DNA from: Vibrio sp. DW001
GTDB taxonomy: Bacteria > Pseudomonadota > Gammaproteobacteria > Enterobacterales > Vibrionaceae
Assembly (NCBI RefSeq): GCF_029016285.1
Contig: NZ_CP091975.1
Span: 1,116,001-1,180,000, forward strand
Reading direction: 5' to 3'
Length of the DNA: 64,000 nt
Under the pieces are notes generated by a model. The model did no database searches. It worked only from the letters and a program-made list of their open reading frames with translations, and was not told where the DNA came from. The position numbers and the translations under genes are program-made. Position 1 is the stretch's first letter; every line of letters starts with the position of its first letter. This document shows, piece by piece, positions 55,183 through 64,000 of this stretch.

Positions 55183-56325
55183 ATGATAACTCTTTTAGGT
55201 GGTGATTTATTAAGTGCTCTTGGTGAGAAAAAGCAGAGAATAGAGTCTTTACAGCATGGGGCTTATCAGACGGTTGATAAGACGGTTCAAGTATTTGAAG
55301 AGTCGCGAACACGGCCGTATTACGCCATTCAGAATAAGGGGGATTTTTATGATCTTTTTGACCCTGTCCCTCACATTATAACTTTAATAGAGTCCTTATT
55401 TACACAATATCAAATAAATTCAGAGCAGAGGAAACGGTGCGGTGTGTTTGTCGGTTGTGCAGCGAATGATATCTCTTTGATGGTGCCAATAGGTCAAAGT
55501 ATCAAAGATCAGGTTTCTCCTTTGTTGGAGCAAAAGCGAGTAGGCAACGGACATTACGCAGGTGTGATTTCAAGATATTTTGGATTGAACGCATTCAGTT
55601 TAACTTATAATACCGCTTGTACGTCCAGTTCAAATGCAATGTTAGATGCTTCAGTAATGCTGGAGAGTGGAGTGATTGACTATGCCATTGTGCTGGGCAT
55701 GGAAATGTTTGCACCACACTCTTTTGAAGGCTTTGTTTCTATGCAGCTATTAGCATTAGAGCAAACAAAGCCATTTGATGCTCAAAGAGATGGGCTGCTG
55801 CTTGGCGAAGCTTTGGGTGTACTTTTAATGAGTCGAGATGATATTGCAGGCTCCCCATGGCATTTTCTTGGCGGTGCGAGTGAATGCGAAACATATAGTG
55901 TTACAGGAGTTAATGCAGATGGCTCCGGCGTTAAGCGAGTGCTCTCTCAGGCTTTATTAAACAGTCAAGTGAATGCCCAAGATATTACCGCCGTCAAGGT
56001 TCATGGAACGGCAAGTCGATTAAGTGATCTAGCTGAAATTAATGGAATGAAACAAGTCTTCGAGCAAGCGCCTAAGTTTTTTTCATTGAAGCCATATATT
56101 GGACATACGCTTGGAAGTTGTGGAGTAAGTGAATTGATACTAATGATGGATAGCATTGACAGTGGTTTCATACCGTTTACCCCTAACTTTTCAATGAAAG
56201 ACAACGAACTGGACTGGACTCCACTGCAGGAAAAACAGATGTGCACTGAAGGGCTTTTTTTACTCAATTGTTTTGGATTTGGTGGGAATAACAATGCACT
56301 AATTATCGAAAAAGTATCAACATGA
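55183..56325 (+). CDS. Beta-ketoacyl synthase (FabF-like, active)
   Basis: This 380-residue type I/II-like ketosynthase has an intact Cys146 in NTACTSSSNAML, His274 in VKVHGTAS and His308 in YIGHTLGSCG, so it should elongate acyl chains on the operon's carrier protein. It is distant from housekeeping FabF at 18474. It overlaps the next, shortened ketosynthase by 4 bp, a pairing typical of KS/partner heterodimers. Confidence 0.88.
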   Translation: MITLLGGDLLSALGEKKQRIESLQHGAYQTVDKTVQVFEESRTRPYYAIQNKGDFYDLFDPVPHIITLIESLFTQYQINSEQRKRCGVFVGCAANDISLMVPIGQSIKDQVSPLLEQKRVGNGHYAGVISRYFGLNAFSLTYNTACTSSSNAMLDASVMLESGVIDYAIVLGMEMFAPHSFEGFVSMQLLALEQTKPFDAQRDGLLLGEALGVLLMSRDDIAGSPWHFLGGASECETYSVTGVNADGSGVKRVLSQALLNSQVNAQDITAVKVHGTASRLSDLAEINGMKQVFEQAPKFFSLKPYIGHTLGSCGVSELILMMDSIDSGFIPFTPNFSMKDNELDWTPLQEKQMCTEGLFLLNCFGFGGNNNALIIEKVST

Positions 56326-57179
56326 TATATGTTCACCGAACGTCAAGTTTTAACCTGAGACAAAATGAAACCCTAGATATCAAAATAGAGTGTAAAAAAG
56401 TAGCTCCTGCCTTTGTCCGCCGTACCGACCGTTTTATTCAACTCGGATTATTAGGTGTTGCCGGTATCGCCAAATTTGGAGATATTGATGTGAATACCGC
56501 CCTGTTTATGACTTCAGGTCAAGGTAATCTAGCGGTATTTAATCGGTTATGCTTTCAACGTTATGTTGAACAAGTTCCACCTAAGCCTGTTGATTTTATA
56601 AATTCATTAAGTAACACCGCAGGGTTTTATATAGCCAAGTATTTAGGATTAGAAAGTAAGAATTTAAATTTAGCGCAACATGGATTTGTTGTTGAAAATG
56701 CTCTGTTATTGGTTAAGGCAAGTCTAGATACTAGGCAAGAGACACAAATTTTGTTAGGAGGAGTAGATGAAAAACCTGAGCAGAAAAGTCTACCTCATTC
56801 TTATCTAGAAATCACGACTGACCAAGCGATTGGTGAAGGTTCTAATTGGTTACTAATGAGCAATAATGAGCTGGGTGCGGTAGCGAGTATCGAAGTAAAT
56901 ACTTCAGTACTAGATGGGTCAAAGCTTATTGACTACATAATAAAACAGCCGGATATTACTCATATAGCGTTAAGTCAAAGAATAAATGAAGACAATGCTG
57001 AGCAGTTGATATTAAAAATGGGAAAGCCGATGTTTAACTGTCTCGATATGTATGACTTTTATGAAACTAATATGTTATTTGTAATGAATAGCTATATAGA
57101 GCATAAAAATGGTCTATTGGCTTATATTGATTATTTTGAAGGTGATTATAGGGTGGTATTGATTCAGTCGATAGGGTGA
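56322..57179 (+). CDS. Degenerate ketosynthase-like partner (chain-length-factor-like)
   Basis: This 285-residue protein shares the ketosynthase fold pattern of its neighbour, with YIAKYLGLESKNLNLAQHGF next to NALLL. When aligned by GL and NA anchors the active-site Cys falls on Gly121, with Gln119 just before. The histidine motifs and the last 100 residues of a normal ketosynthase are absent. It therefore cannot condense chains alone. Chain-length-factor partners in type II polyketide systems show a similar loss. Role inferred from pairing. Confidence 0.65.
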   Translation: MIYVHRTSSFNLRQNETLDIKIECKKVAPAFVRRTDRFIQLGLLGVAGIAKFGDIDVNTALFMTSGQGNLAVFNRLCFQRYVEQVPPKPVDFINSLSNTAGFYIAKYLGLESKNLNLAQHGFVVENALLLVKASLDTRQETQILLGGVDEKPEQKSLPHSYLEITTDQAIGEGSNWLLMSNNELGAVASIEVNTSVLDGSKLIDYIIKQPDITHIALSQRINEDNAEQLILKMGKPMFNCLDMYDFYETNMLFVMNSYIEHKNGLLAYIDYFEGDYRVVLIQSIG

Positions 57180-57225
57180 GCATTTACCTTTTTGATATCA
57201 GGGTTTTGTAGGGCTGATTGAAAAT

Positions 57226-57256
57226 AAAAAAGGTCGCGAATGCGACCTTTTAAAAA
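57226..57256 (+). terminator. Terminator after the dar-type operon
   Basis: AAAGGTCGC pairs with GCGACCTTT across GAAT, flanked by A and T tracts. It ends the nine-gene operon and may also stop the convergent gene at 57277-58038. Confidence 0.87.
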
Positions 57257-57276
57257 AGCAGATAAAAATGGCCTGA

Positions 57277-58038
57277 TCACCACTTTTTCTTCTCGCCAAA
57301 CAAAGCTTCCATGTCGCTGTCGCGTTCTTTCTCTTCTTGAGCGACAAGATTTGCATTCTGGCTTTTTTTGTTTTTATCTAACTCATTCAACATACTCTGT
57401 AATTTTTCGCGTGCCTTAGTGGAATAAGCGTCGTTCTTAGACATCAAAATATCGATAGCTTTGTTGAGTAGTTGTCTTGCGGTTCCTGTCTGACCTCGTA
57501 CAACGGCCTCATTGGCTCTCTTAATGACATTCTCAATATTTATCCGCAGTTGAATCGTTTCTAATCGAGCGTTTTCAGCGACGTAACTTTGAGTATTGAA
57601 GCGACCTTTATTGTGTTCGCTTCGAATAGTATCTTTTAGGCGTTTAACAAGCTTTAACATGACGATCGCTTGTTTATCACTGCTAGGAACCTTGAAGTTT
57701 GTACTCTCCCCACTCGTGTAGTTGCTTTTCAATGCTTGAATTTGATGCTTAATATTCTCGACACGTTGAGCGAGTTGCTTGTTTTTTGGATCAAGCATAA
57801 ACATGTTTTCTAATGCGTCCAAAATACGGCTGTTTAGGCAGATCAATAAATCTTGGCTATAAGGTAGATGATGAGCATTACCGATGAGATCTTCGGTGGC
57901 ATCAATAATAGCGAGATAGCGTGATGATTCGACCTTTCGAGAGGATTCAATCTTTGCATTATATTGCAACATAACGTTATAGCCGATTACCATAATCAGC
58001 AATATTGCAACGAGGATAACAATTAGACCAATATTCAT
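57277..58038 (-). CDS. Membrane-anchored coiled-coil protein of unknown function
   Basis: This 253-residue protein starts with an uncleaved membrane helix (IGLIVILVAILLIMVIGYNV, residues 3-22). Then comes a long helical, probably coiled-coil region with repeated charged heptads, and a charged C-terminus ending ERDSDMEALFGEKKKW. I do not recognise a named family. It is likely an inner-membrane protein with a cytoplasmic or periplasmic coiled coil. It converges on the biosynthetic operon and diverges from cysB. Confidence 0.75.
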   Translation of the reverse strand: MNIGLIVILVAILLIMVIGYNVMLQYNAKIESSRKVESSRYLAIIDATEDLIGNAHHLPYSQDLLICLNSRILDALENMFMLDPKNKQLAQRVENIKHQIQALKSNYTSGESTNFKVPSSDKQAIVMLKLVKRLKDTIRSEHNKGRFNTQSYVAENARLETIQLRINIENVIKRANEAVVRGQTGTARQLLNKAIDILMSKNDAYSTKAREKLQSMLNELDKNKKSQNANLVAQEEKERDSDMEALFGEKKKW

Positions 58039-59318
<1,280 letters not shown>

Positions 59319-59369
59319 GCATTTATTTTTATCTGATTCCTCCTACAATTCGCTTTGCTTGGGGGAATC

Positions 59370-60572
59370 ATGCAATCCGTTTTTTTAAAGCTCGAACACA
59401 TACTCCAACAAAATCAATCCCTGTGGCGATTTGAACCCTTTCATCAGAGTATTCAATCTCAATTAGCATGCTCTGGCGATTATCCAGATTTATGCCAATG
59501 GCTATCCTCGCTATCAATAGAGCAAGTGCGACGATACAAATCGTCAACCACTGAATTAATGAATGATGTTACTTCTGTATTTCCACAAGTGGAAGAACTG
59601 AGGGGGCTTATTTCATTATCGATGATAACGAAAGATCCGATTTCGTTAGAAAGAGGGCTAGAATCGGGTATTCCAGGCCGAAAACTTGGACAGATTGTAT
59701 CGATGGGGAGCTTTGCTTTAGCACATCACAAAGGGACCGAGTGGTTAGAATGGTGTTCAGGGAAAGGTTACCTAGGACGAATATTGGCATCGCGTTCGAC
59801 TCAACCTGTGATAAGTTTTGAATGGCAAATCTCACTGTGTGAAAAAGGACAGCAGGAAGCAATCGAGAAATCCCTTCCTATGACATTTATCCAAGGGGAT
59901 GCTTTATCGGAAAAAGCACGAGATATTGTCACTTCAAATCAACATGTCGTTGCGTTGCATGCATGTGGCGATCTTCATGTCAGATTGATTCAACACGCTA
60001 GCGCAGTAGGCAGCCAAGCTATCTCTATTTCTCCTTGTTGCTATCACCTCATTGAAAATGAAAAGTATCAACCACTTTCAGAGCAGGGTTTACGCTCGAC
60101 ACTTAACCTAACAAAAGCAGAATTACGCATTCCTTTGCAAGAGACCGTGACGGGGGGGAAAAGAGTATCAAGGCATCGAGAAGAAGAGATGCGTTACCGA
60201 CTAGGGTTTGACCTAGTGTTAAAAAATGTACTTGGTATTGATAGCTATGTTGCCGTCCCAAGTGTCAAAAAATCAATGCTTTCTGAAGGGTTTGAACATT
60301 TTTGTAACTGGGCCGCTAAGGAAAAGGACATCATTTTACCCGTTATCGACTTTGCCCTTTGGGAAAGCGAAGGGGGAAAAAGATTTTGGCAAATGGAACG
60401 TCAAAGCCTGCTTCAGCAGATGTTTCGTCGAGCTTTAGAATTATGGCTTGTGTATGATCGAGCACTATTTTTGCAACAAAATGGTTATCAGGTTTCAGTT
60501 GCAGAATTCTGTGAAAGAGAAGTGACACCACGGAATATTATGATACATGCTGTAAAACGTAGGTGTGCTTAA
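59370..60572 (+). CDS. SAM-dependent methyltransferase-like protein
   Basis: This 400-residue protein has a class I SAM-binding core: EWCSGKGYLGRILAS (motif I), VALHACGDLHVRLI and the SPCCYHLI motif. An SPCCYH block occurs in the METTL25/TRM13-like methyltransferase group, but the substrate is unknown. ATG 59370 is chosen because GGGGGA lies just upstream; a TTG at 59355 would add five residues. It follows cysB by 51 bp and may be co-transcribed. It is conserved near cysB in vibrios. Confidence 0.75.
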   Translation: MQSVFLKLEHILQQNQSLWRFEPFHQSIQSQLACSGDYPDLCQWLSSLSIEQVRRYKSSTTELMNDVTSVFPQVEELRGLISLSMITKDPISLERGLESGIPGRKLGQIVSMGSFALAHHKGTEWLEWCSGKGYLGRILASRSTQPVISFEWQISLCEKGQQEAIEKSLPMTFIQGDALSEKARDIVTSNQHVVALHACGDLHVRLIQHASAVGSQAISISPCCYHLIENEKYQPLSEQGLRSTLNLTKAELRIPLQETVTGGKRVSRHREEEMRYRLGFDLVLKNVLGIDSYVAVPSVKKSMLSEGFEHFCNWAAKEKDIILPVIDFALWESEGGKRFWQMERQSLLQQMFRRALELWLVYDRALFLQQNGYQVSVAEFCEREVTPRNIMIHAVKRRCA

Positions 60573-60670
60573 GCAATTAAATTTGTTTTCCAATTATCAC
60601 TATGAAAACGAGAAACTGGTTTCATTAGGTATTGATTGGTCAACACTTAGAGTGGACAAAATGCTTCGTC

Positions 60671-60729
60671 ATTCCTGTGAAAACGGGAATCTTGGTGGAA
60701 TGTCATCCCCACACTTTCGTGGGGATGAC
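60671..60729. repeat. REP-like double hairpin between methyltransferase and ald
   Basis: ATTCC-TGTGAAAACG-GGAAT (60671-60690) is followed by GTCATCCCCAC (60702-60712) and its reverse complement GTGGGGATGAC (60719-60729). This two-palindrome layout matches a dispersed repetitive element seen in vibrios and relatives. It may also end convergent transcription. Confidence 0.75.
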
Positions 60730-60750
60730 GAATGGCCTGAGGTATTCAGC

Positions 60751-61875
60751 CTAATTAAACATCGCTATAGCTGTTTTCGCTTCTACATATTCAAGTTCAA
60801 AGCTCTCAGCAACTTCCTTACATGTCACTTGGCCATGGATAACATTAAGTCCATCTAGGAACCCTTCATCGCCCAGTAAAGCTTCTTTGTAGCCTTTGTC
60901 TGCTAATTTTAGGATATAAGGTAGAGTGGCGTTGTTCAGTGCAAAAGTAGAGGTTCTTGCTACCGCTCCCGGCATATTTGCTACACAGTAATGGACCACA
61001 TCGTCAACGACATAGGTAGGATCTGCGTGAGTGGTTGCGTGTGAGGTTTCAAAACAACCGCCTTGGTCAATGGCGACATCAACGATAGCAGAACCCGGTT
61101 TCATGTTGAATATATGTTCCTTAGTGACAAGTTTAGGGGCCGCTGCACCGGGTATAAGTACTGCGCCTACCACAAGGTCAGCTTCCAGAACATGCTTCTC
61201 TAAAGCATCCACTGTAGAATAAACCACTTTTGCTCTGCCTTGGAATTCTTCGTCTAATTGACGCAAGGTATCGAGGCTTCTATCTAAAATAGTCACATCG
61301 GCGCGCATACCAACGGCCATTCTTGCTGCATTAGACCCCACGACGCCACCACCAATTATAACGACTTTAGCGGGTTCAACACCTGGAACACCTCCAAGTA
61401 GAAGGCCGCGACCACCATTCGATTTCTCTAAAGTTTGTGCGCCAGCTTGAATAGACATTCGTCCTGCGACTTCAGACATCGGTGCTAATAGTGGCAGACG
61501 ACCCATATAATCTGTTACAGTCTCATAGGCTATACAGACAGCTTTGCTCTTGATAAGCTCTTTTGTCTGTGTAAAATCTGGTGCAAGGTGTAAATAAGTG
61601 AATAATATTTGCCCTTCACGGAGCATTGCACGCTCTACAGATTGAGGTTCTTTTACCTTTACAATCATTTCTGCTTTAGCGAATACGTCAGAAGCAGTAG
61701 GAAGAATGGATGCGCCTACAGCGATGTAATCATCGTCTGAAAAGTCGATACCCGAACCAGCATTGGTTTCAATGTACACCTGATGACCATGTGAAATAAG
61801 TTCTCTCACATTTGCTGGGATCATGCCCACACGATACTCGTGGTTCTTGATTTCCTTAGGTACGCCGATAATCAT
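60751..61875 (-). CDS. ald: Alanine dehydrogenase
   Basis: Ald interconverts L-alanine and pyruvate with NAD. This 374-residue enzyme starts MIIGVPKEIKNHEYRVGMIP, and has the NAD site VVIIGGGVVGSNAARMAVGM and the MSEVAGRMSIQAG segment. ATG 61875 has AAGGAG upstream; a longer frame to 61962 has no conserved residues. It diverges from lrp, the regulator that often controls alanine and leucine metabolism, and the gap may hold Lrp sites. Confidence 0.95.
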   Translation of the reverse strand: MIIGVPKEIKNHEYRVGMIPANVRELISHGHQVYIETNAGSGIDFSDDDYIAVGASILPTASDVFAKAEMIVKVKEPQSVERAMLREGQILFTYLHLAPDFTQTKELIKSKAVCIAYETVTDYMGRLPLLAPMSEVAGRMSIQAGAQTLEKSNGGRGLLLGGVPGVEPAKVVIIGGGVVGSNAARMAVGMRADVTILDRSLDTLRQLDEEFQGRAKVVYSTVDALEKHVLEADLVVGAVLIPGAAAPKLVTKEHIFNMKPGSAIVDVAIDQGGCFETSHATTHADPTYVVDDVVHYCVANMPGAVARTSTFALNNATLPYILKLADKGYKEALLGDEGFLDGLNVIHGQVTCKEVAESFELEYVEAKTAIAMFN

Positions 61876-62031
61876 GCTAACTCCTTCTCGATTTGTGGTT
61901 GTAACAACTGGGTTTTTAGTTAAAATCCCAAATATACCTCTAGTATAAAGTGTATAAAGCAATATTTGATTCTGTATATTACTAAGTTGTAGTATATTTT
62001 TTTGCAGGGAAGTTAAAAGGTGGAATAAAAA

Positions 62032-62526
62032 ATGGCAGACAACTACAAAAAGCCGTCCAAGGAACTAGATCGCATTGATCGCAATATACTAAATGAATTG
62101 CAAAAGGATGGTCGTATATCGAATGTAGAACTGTCTAAGCGAGTAGGTCTTTCACCTACACCGTGCTTGGAGCGTGTTCGTCGATTGGAACGACAAGGGT
62201 ATATAATTGGTTATACCGCATTACTAAATCCACAATATTTAGATGCGTCTTTACTCGTCTTTGTAGAGATTACATTGAACCGTGGTGCACCAGATGTATT
62301 TGAACAGTTTAATACAGCGGTACAAAAGTTAGATGATATCCAAGAATGTCATCTCGTATCTGGTGATTTCGATTATCTTCTTAAAACGCGTGTATCCGAT
62401 ATGAGTGCATATCGTAAACTACTCGGGGATACGCTGTTGCGATTGCCTGGTGTGAATGACACTCGTACCTACGTTGTGATGGAAGAAGTTAAACAATCGA
62501 ACCAGTTGGTCATTCAAACACGATAA
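62032..62526 (+). CDS. lrp: Lrp, leucine-responsive global regulator
   Basis: This 164-residue protein matches E. coli Lrp: LDRIDRNILNELQKDGRISNVELSKRVGLSPTPCLERVRRLE helix-turn-helix (landmarks DRIDRNILNELQKDG and VGLSPTPCLERV), then the RAM ligand domain with EITLNRGAPDVFEQF and ECHLVSGDFDYLLKTRV. AAGGTGG precedes ATG 62032. It faces ald divergently and precedes ftsK, an arrangement kept in vibrios and enterics. Confidence 0.97.
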   Translation: MADNYKKPSKELDRIDRNILNELQKDGRISNVELSKRVGLSPTPCLERVRRLERQGYIIGYTALLNPQYLDASLLVFVEITLNRGAPDVFEQFNTAVQKLDDIQECHLVSGDFDYLLKTRVSDMSAYRKLLGDTLLRLPGVNDTRTYVVMEEVKQSNQLVIQTR

Positions 62527-62642
62527 CTGCGATAGTAGAAAGTTCTAAGTCTGGACAAGGTTCAAATTAAGGCTTTCTACAGGTTGGGTTTTTATTGGTG
62601 ATATGATTAAATTTAGTTATTGAGATCTAATCACTTATTATT

Positions 62643-62671
62643 CGAGCGGCACTGGCCGCTCGGGTTGTTTT
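62643..62671 (+). terminator. Terminator between lrp and ftsK
   Basis: CGAGCGGC pairs with GCCGCTCG over ACTG, followed by GGTTGTTTTAT. It probably ends lrp. The T tract is short. Confidence 0.75.
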
Positions 62672-62690
62672 ATAAAGTTAGTAAGCTTCT

Positions 62691-64000
62691 ATGTTCAAAG
62701 AGCAAAAAAACAAAGTACAAACTATTATCAAAACCGGGGATGAAAGCGACCAACGTCGCCTAAGTGGTTTTCAGCGTCTTAGAGAATGCTGTTTTATCCT
62801 TGGTTCTCTCATTGCTATATTTCTCGCTATTTCCCTCTATAGCTTCAGTCCAGCCGATCCGTCATGGTCTCAAACCTCGTGGGGTGGTGAAGTCAATAAT
62901 GCCTCCGGTATGTTGGGTGCATGGATAGCCGATACTTTGTTTTTTGCATTTGGCTCATTGGCATATTGTGTGCCTATCGTAATCGCGGCATTTACGTGGG
63001 GCTTTTTCAGAAAACGGGAGGATGACGATTCAATTGATTTGATGCTCTGGGGAACAAGAATTCTTGGCCTTAGTCTCGTTATCCTGACGAGCTGTGGGTT
63101 AGCCGATACAAACTTTGATGATATTTGGTACTTCTCATCGGGTGGTGTCATTGGCGATGTGCTGACAAGCTTGTCACTACCAATACTAAACCTTCTTGGC
63201 ACCACCATTGTATTCTTGTTTTTGTGGGGCGCGGGTCTTACATTACTGACCGGCATATCTTGGTTATCAATTGTAGAGTGGTTAGGTTCGCGTTTTATAG
63301 GTGCGTTGACATGGGCTCTAAATACACTTCGTGGTTCGCCAAAAGAGACACTGCAATCTGTCAATAATGACCAAATAGAAGACACGACGAGTGAGAAAGA
63401 ACTCGCTGTCGAGACGCCATTCGAGCACCGTCTTGAATCCGATAATGAGCAAGATAATCAACAACGTCGATATAACATCCATATTCCTAAAGAAAACCAA
63501 GAAGCATCTCGTACAAATGAAGAAGCTTCAGACGTAGAACGCTCGCAGCAACTGTATTCGACTATTGAAGAGTTAGAACAGGATGCACAGCAGCATAATG
63601 ATATGCCTATAGTGACTCAAAATATCAATCTAAGAGATGACGAAACGACACCTCTTAGAATGGAGAGAACGAAATCAGATATTGATCACTTCGTGAATGA
63701 GACAGAGAAAACCGAACCGTCGATATCAAGAGAAGCGCTTGACCATCTTATCGATGATGAGTTCGTTGAAAAGAGCCGTGTTTCCGCGGTGTCAGAAATC
63801 GATGACAACAACGAACAAGAACCGATACAAACAACGAGTGCTGAAGAAAGTAAAATCGTTGTAGAAACTCGAACGGATATTCAAGGCAATGTAGTTGAAG
63901 AAGAACAAGGTGACGAAGACGTGAAAGCGTTCCAAGATCTGGTTTCAGAAGCGCAACAGAATATGGCAGCAGAGCAAAACCCTTTCTTGGTTCAAAAACA
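62691..64000 (+). CDS. ftsK: FtsK DNA translocase, N-terminal part (partial, 3' end outside window)
   Basis: FtsK links cell division with chromosome dimer resolution. The frame from ATG 62691 stays open to the right edge (436 codons). It contains the N-terminal membrane domain with about four helices (LGSLIAIFLAISLYSF; WIADTLFFAFGSLAYC; ILGLSLVILTSCGL; LNLLGTTIVFLFLWG) and the beginning of a long acidic, disordered linker. The motor and gamma domains would lie beyond the window. Location after lrp is the usual one. Confidence 0.95.
   Translation, partial: MFKEQKNKVQTIIKTGDESDQRRLSGFQRLRECCFILGSLIAIFLAISLYSFSPADPSWSQTSWGGEVNNASGMLGAWIADTLFFAFGSLAYCVPIVIAAFTWGFFRKREDDDSIDLMLWGTRILGLSLVILTSCGLADTNFDDIWYFSSGGVIGDVLTSLSLPILNLLGTTIVFLFLWGAGLTLLTGISWLSIVEWLGSRFIGALTWALNTLRGSPKETLQSVNNDQIEDTTSEKELAVETPFEHRLESDNEQDNQQRRYNIHIPKENQEASRTNEEASDVERSQQLYSTIEELEQDAQQHNDMPIVTQNINLRDDETTPLRMERTKSDIDHFVNETEKTEPSISREALDHLIDDEFVEKSRVSAVSEIDDNNEQEPIQTTSAEESKIVVETRTDIQGNVVEEEQGDEDVKAFQDLVSEAQQNMAAEQNPFLVQK

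Noticed and set aside
61876..61962. 29-residue extension of alanine dehydrogenase
   Set aside because: MIIGVPKEIK at 61875 has AAGGAG upstream and matches the family start; the extension is in the ald-lrp promoter region.

Overview
The window is Vibrionaceae chromosomal DNA, most likely a Vibrio or close relative. The evidence is the tonB/exbB–hutWXZ heme locus, the vibrio-type gene order around rne–rluC–fab–ptsG, pykA–mlc–cheV and cmk–rpsA–ihfB–lapAB–pyrF, and the cysB–ald–lrp–ftsK run. Coding density is high. I found no tRNA, rRNA, CRISPR array, prophage or intact insertion sequence.

Layout. 1–6.1 kb: heme/iron uptake, with exbB (cut by the left edge) and tonB facing hutW-hutX-hutZ across a Fur-like palindrome, then a TonB-dependent heme receptor. 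6.1–7.9 kb: an ABC exporter. 8.0–11.8 kb: RNase E (rne) with a long leader. 11.8–24 kb: the conserved rluC / yceF / yceD-rpmF-plsX-fabHDG-acpP-fabF-pabC-mltG-tmk-holB-tatD block (pseudouridylation, ribosome, phospholipid and fatty acid synthesis, septal murein, DNA replication). 24–34 kb: ptsG, a small envelope protein, a methionine/alanine-type NSS transporter with its tiny subunit MetS, a 29-residue membrane protein, a patatin lipase, a MITE-like element, pykA, mlc (the likely repressor of ptsG) and cheV. 34–39.5 kb: an SOS mutagenesis cassette imuA-imuB-dnaE2 headed by a LexA box set inside a 52-bp inverted repeat. 39.6–49 kb: AEC transporter, yciK, sohB, cmk, rpsA, ihfB, lapAB, pyrF, miaE. 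49.2–57.2 kb: a nine-gene accessory biosynthetic operon. 57.3–64 kb: a membrane-anchored coiled-coil protein, cysB, a methyltransferase, ald, lrp and the start of ftsK (cut by the right edge).

The most interesting region is the 49.2–57.2 kb operon. It encodes a DarA-type flavodoxin-like protein, a DarB-type ketosynthase III with an intact Cys-His-Asn triad, an unrecognised 137-residue protein, a BtrH-like acyltransferase, an ABC exporter (ATPase plus permease), a dedicated acyl carrier protein, an intact KAS I/II-like ketosynthase and a shortened ketosynthase partner lacking the catalytic cysteine. Genes overlap or nearly touch almost throughout, so they probably make one product. My inference is a dialkylresorcinol or cyclohexanedione-like lipid, possibly acyl-transferred to another acceptor and then exported. 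Unlike aryl-polyene clusters, no ketoreductase, dehydratase, glycosyltransferase or MMPL exporter is present.

Other points: a FadR-like operator and spaced GGTCAAA boxes before acpP, near-leaderless promoters for yceD and possibly rluC, a duplicated PEMAMGKV microdomain in RNase E, in-frame 18-bp tandem repeats after lapB, a 7-bp tandem repeat running into the 3' end of miaE, and a REP-like double hairpin next to ald.
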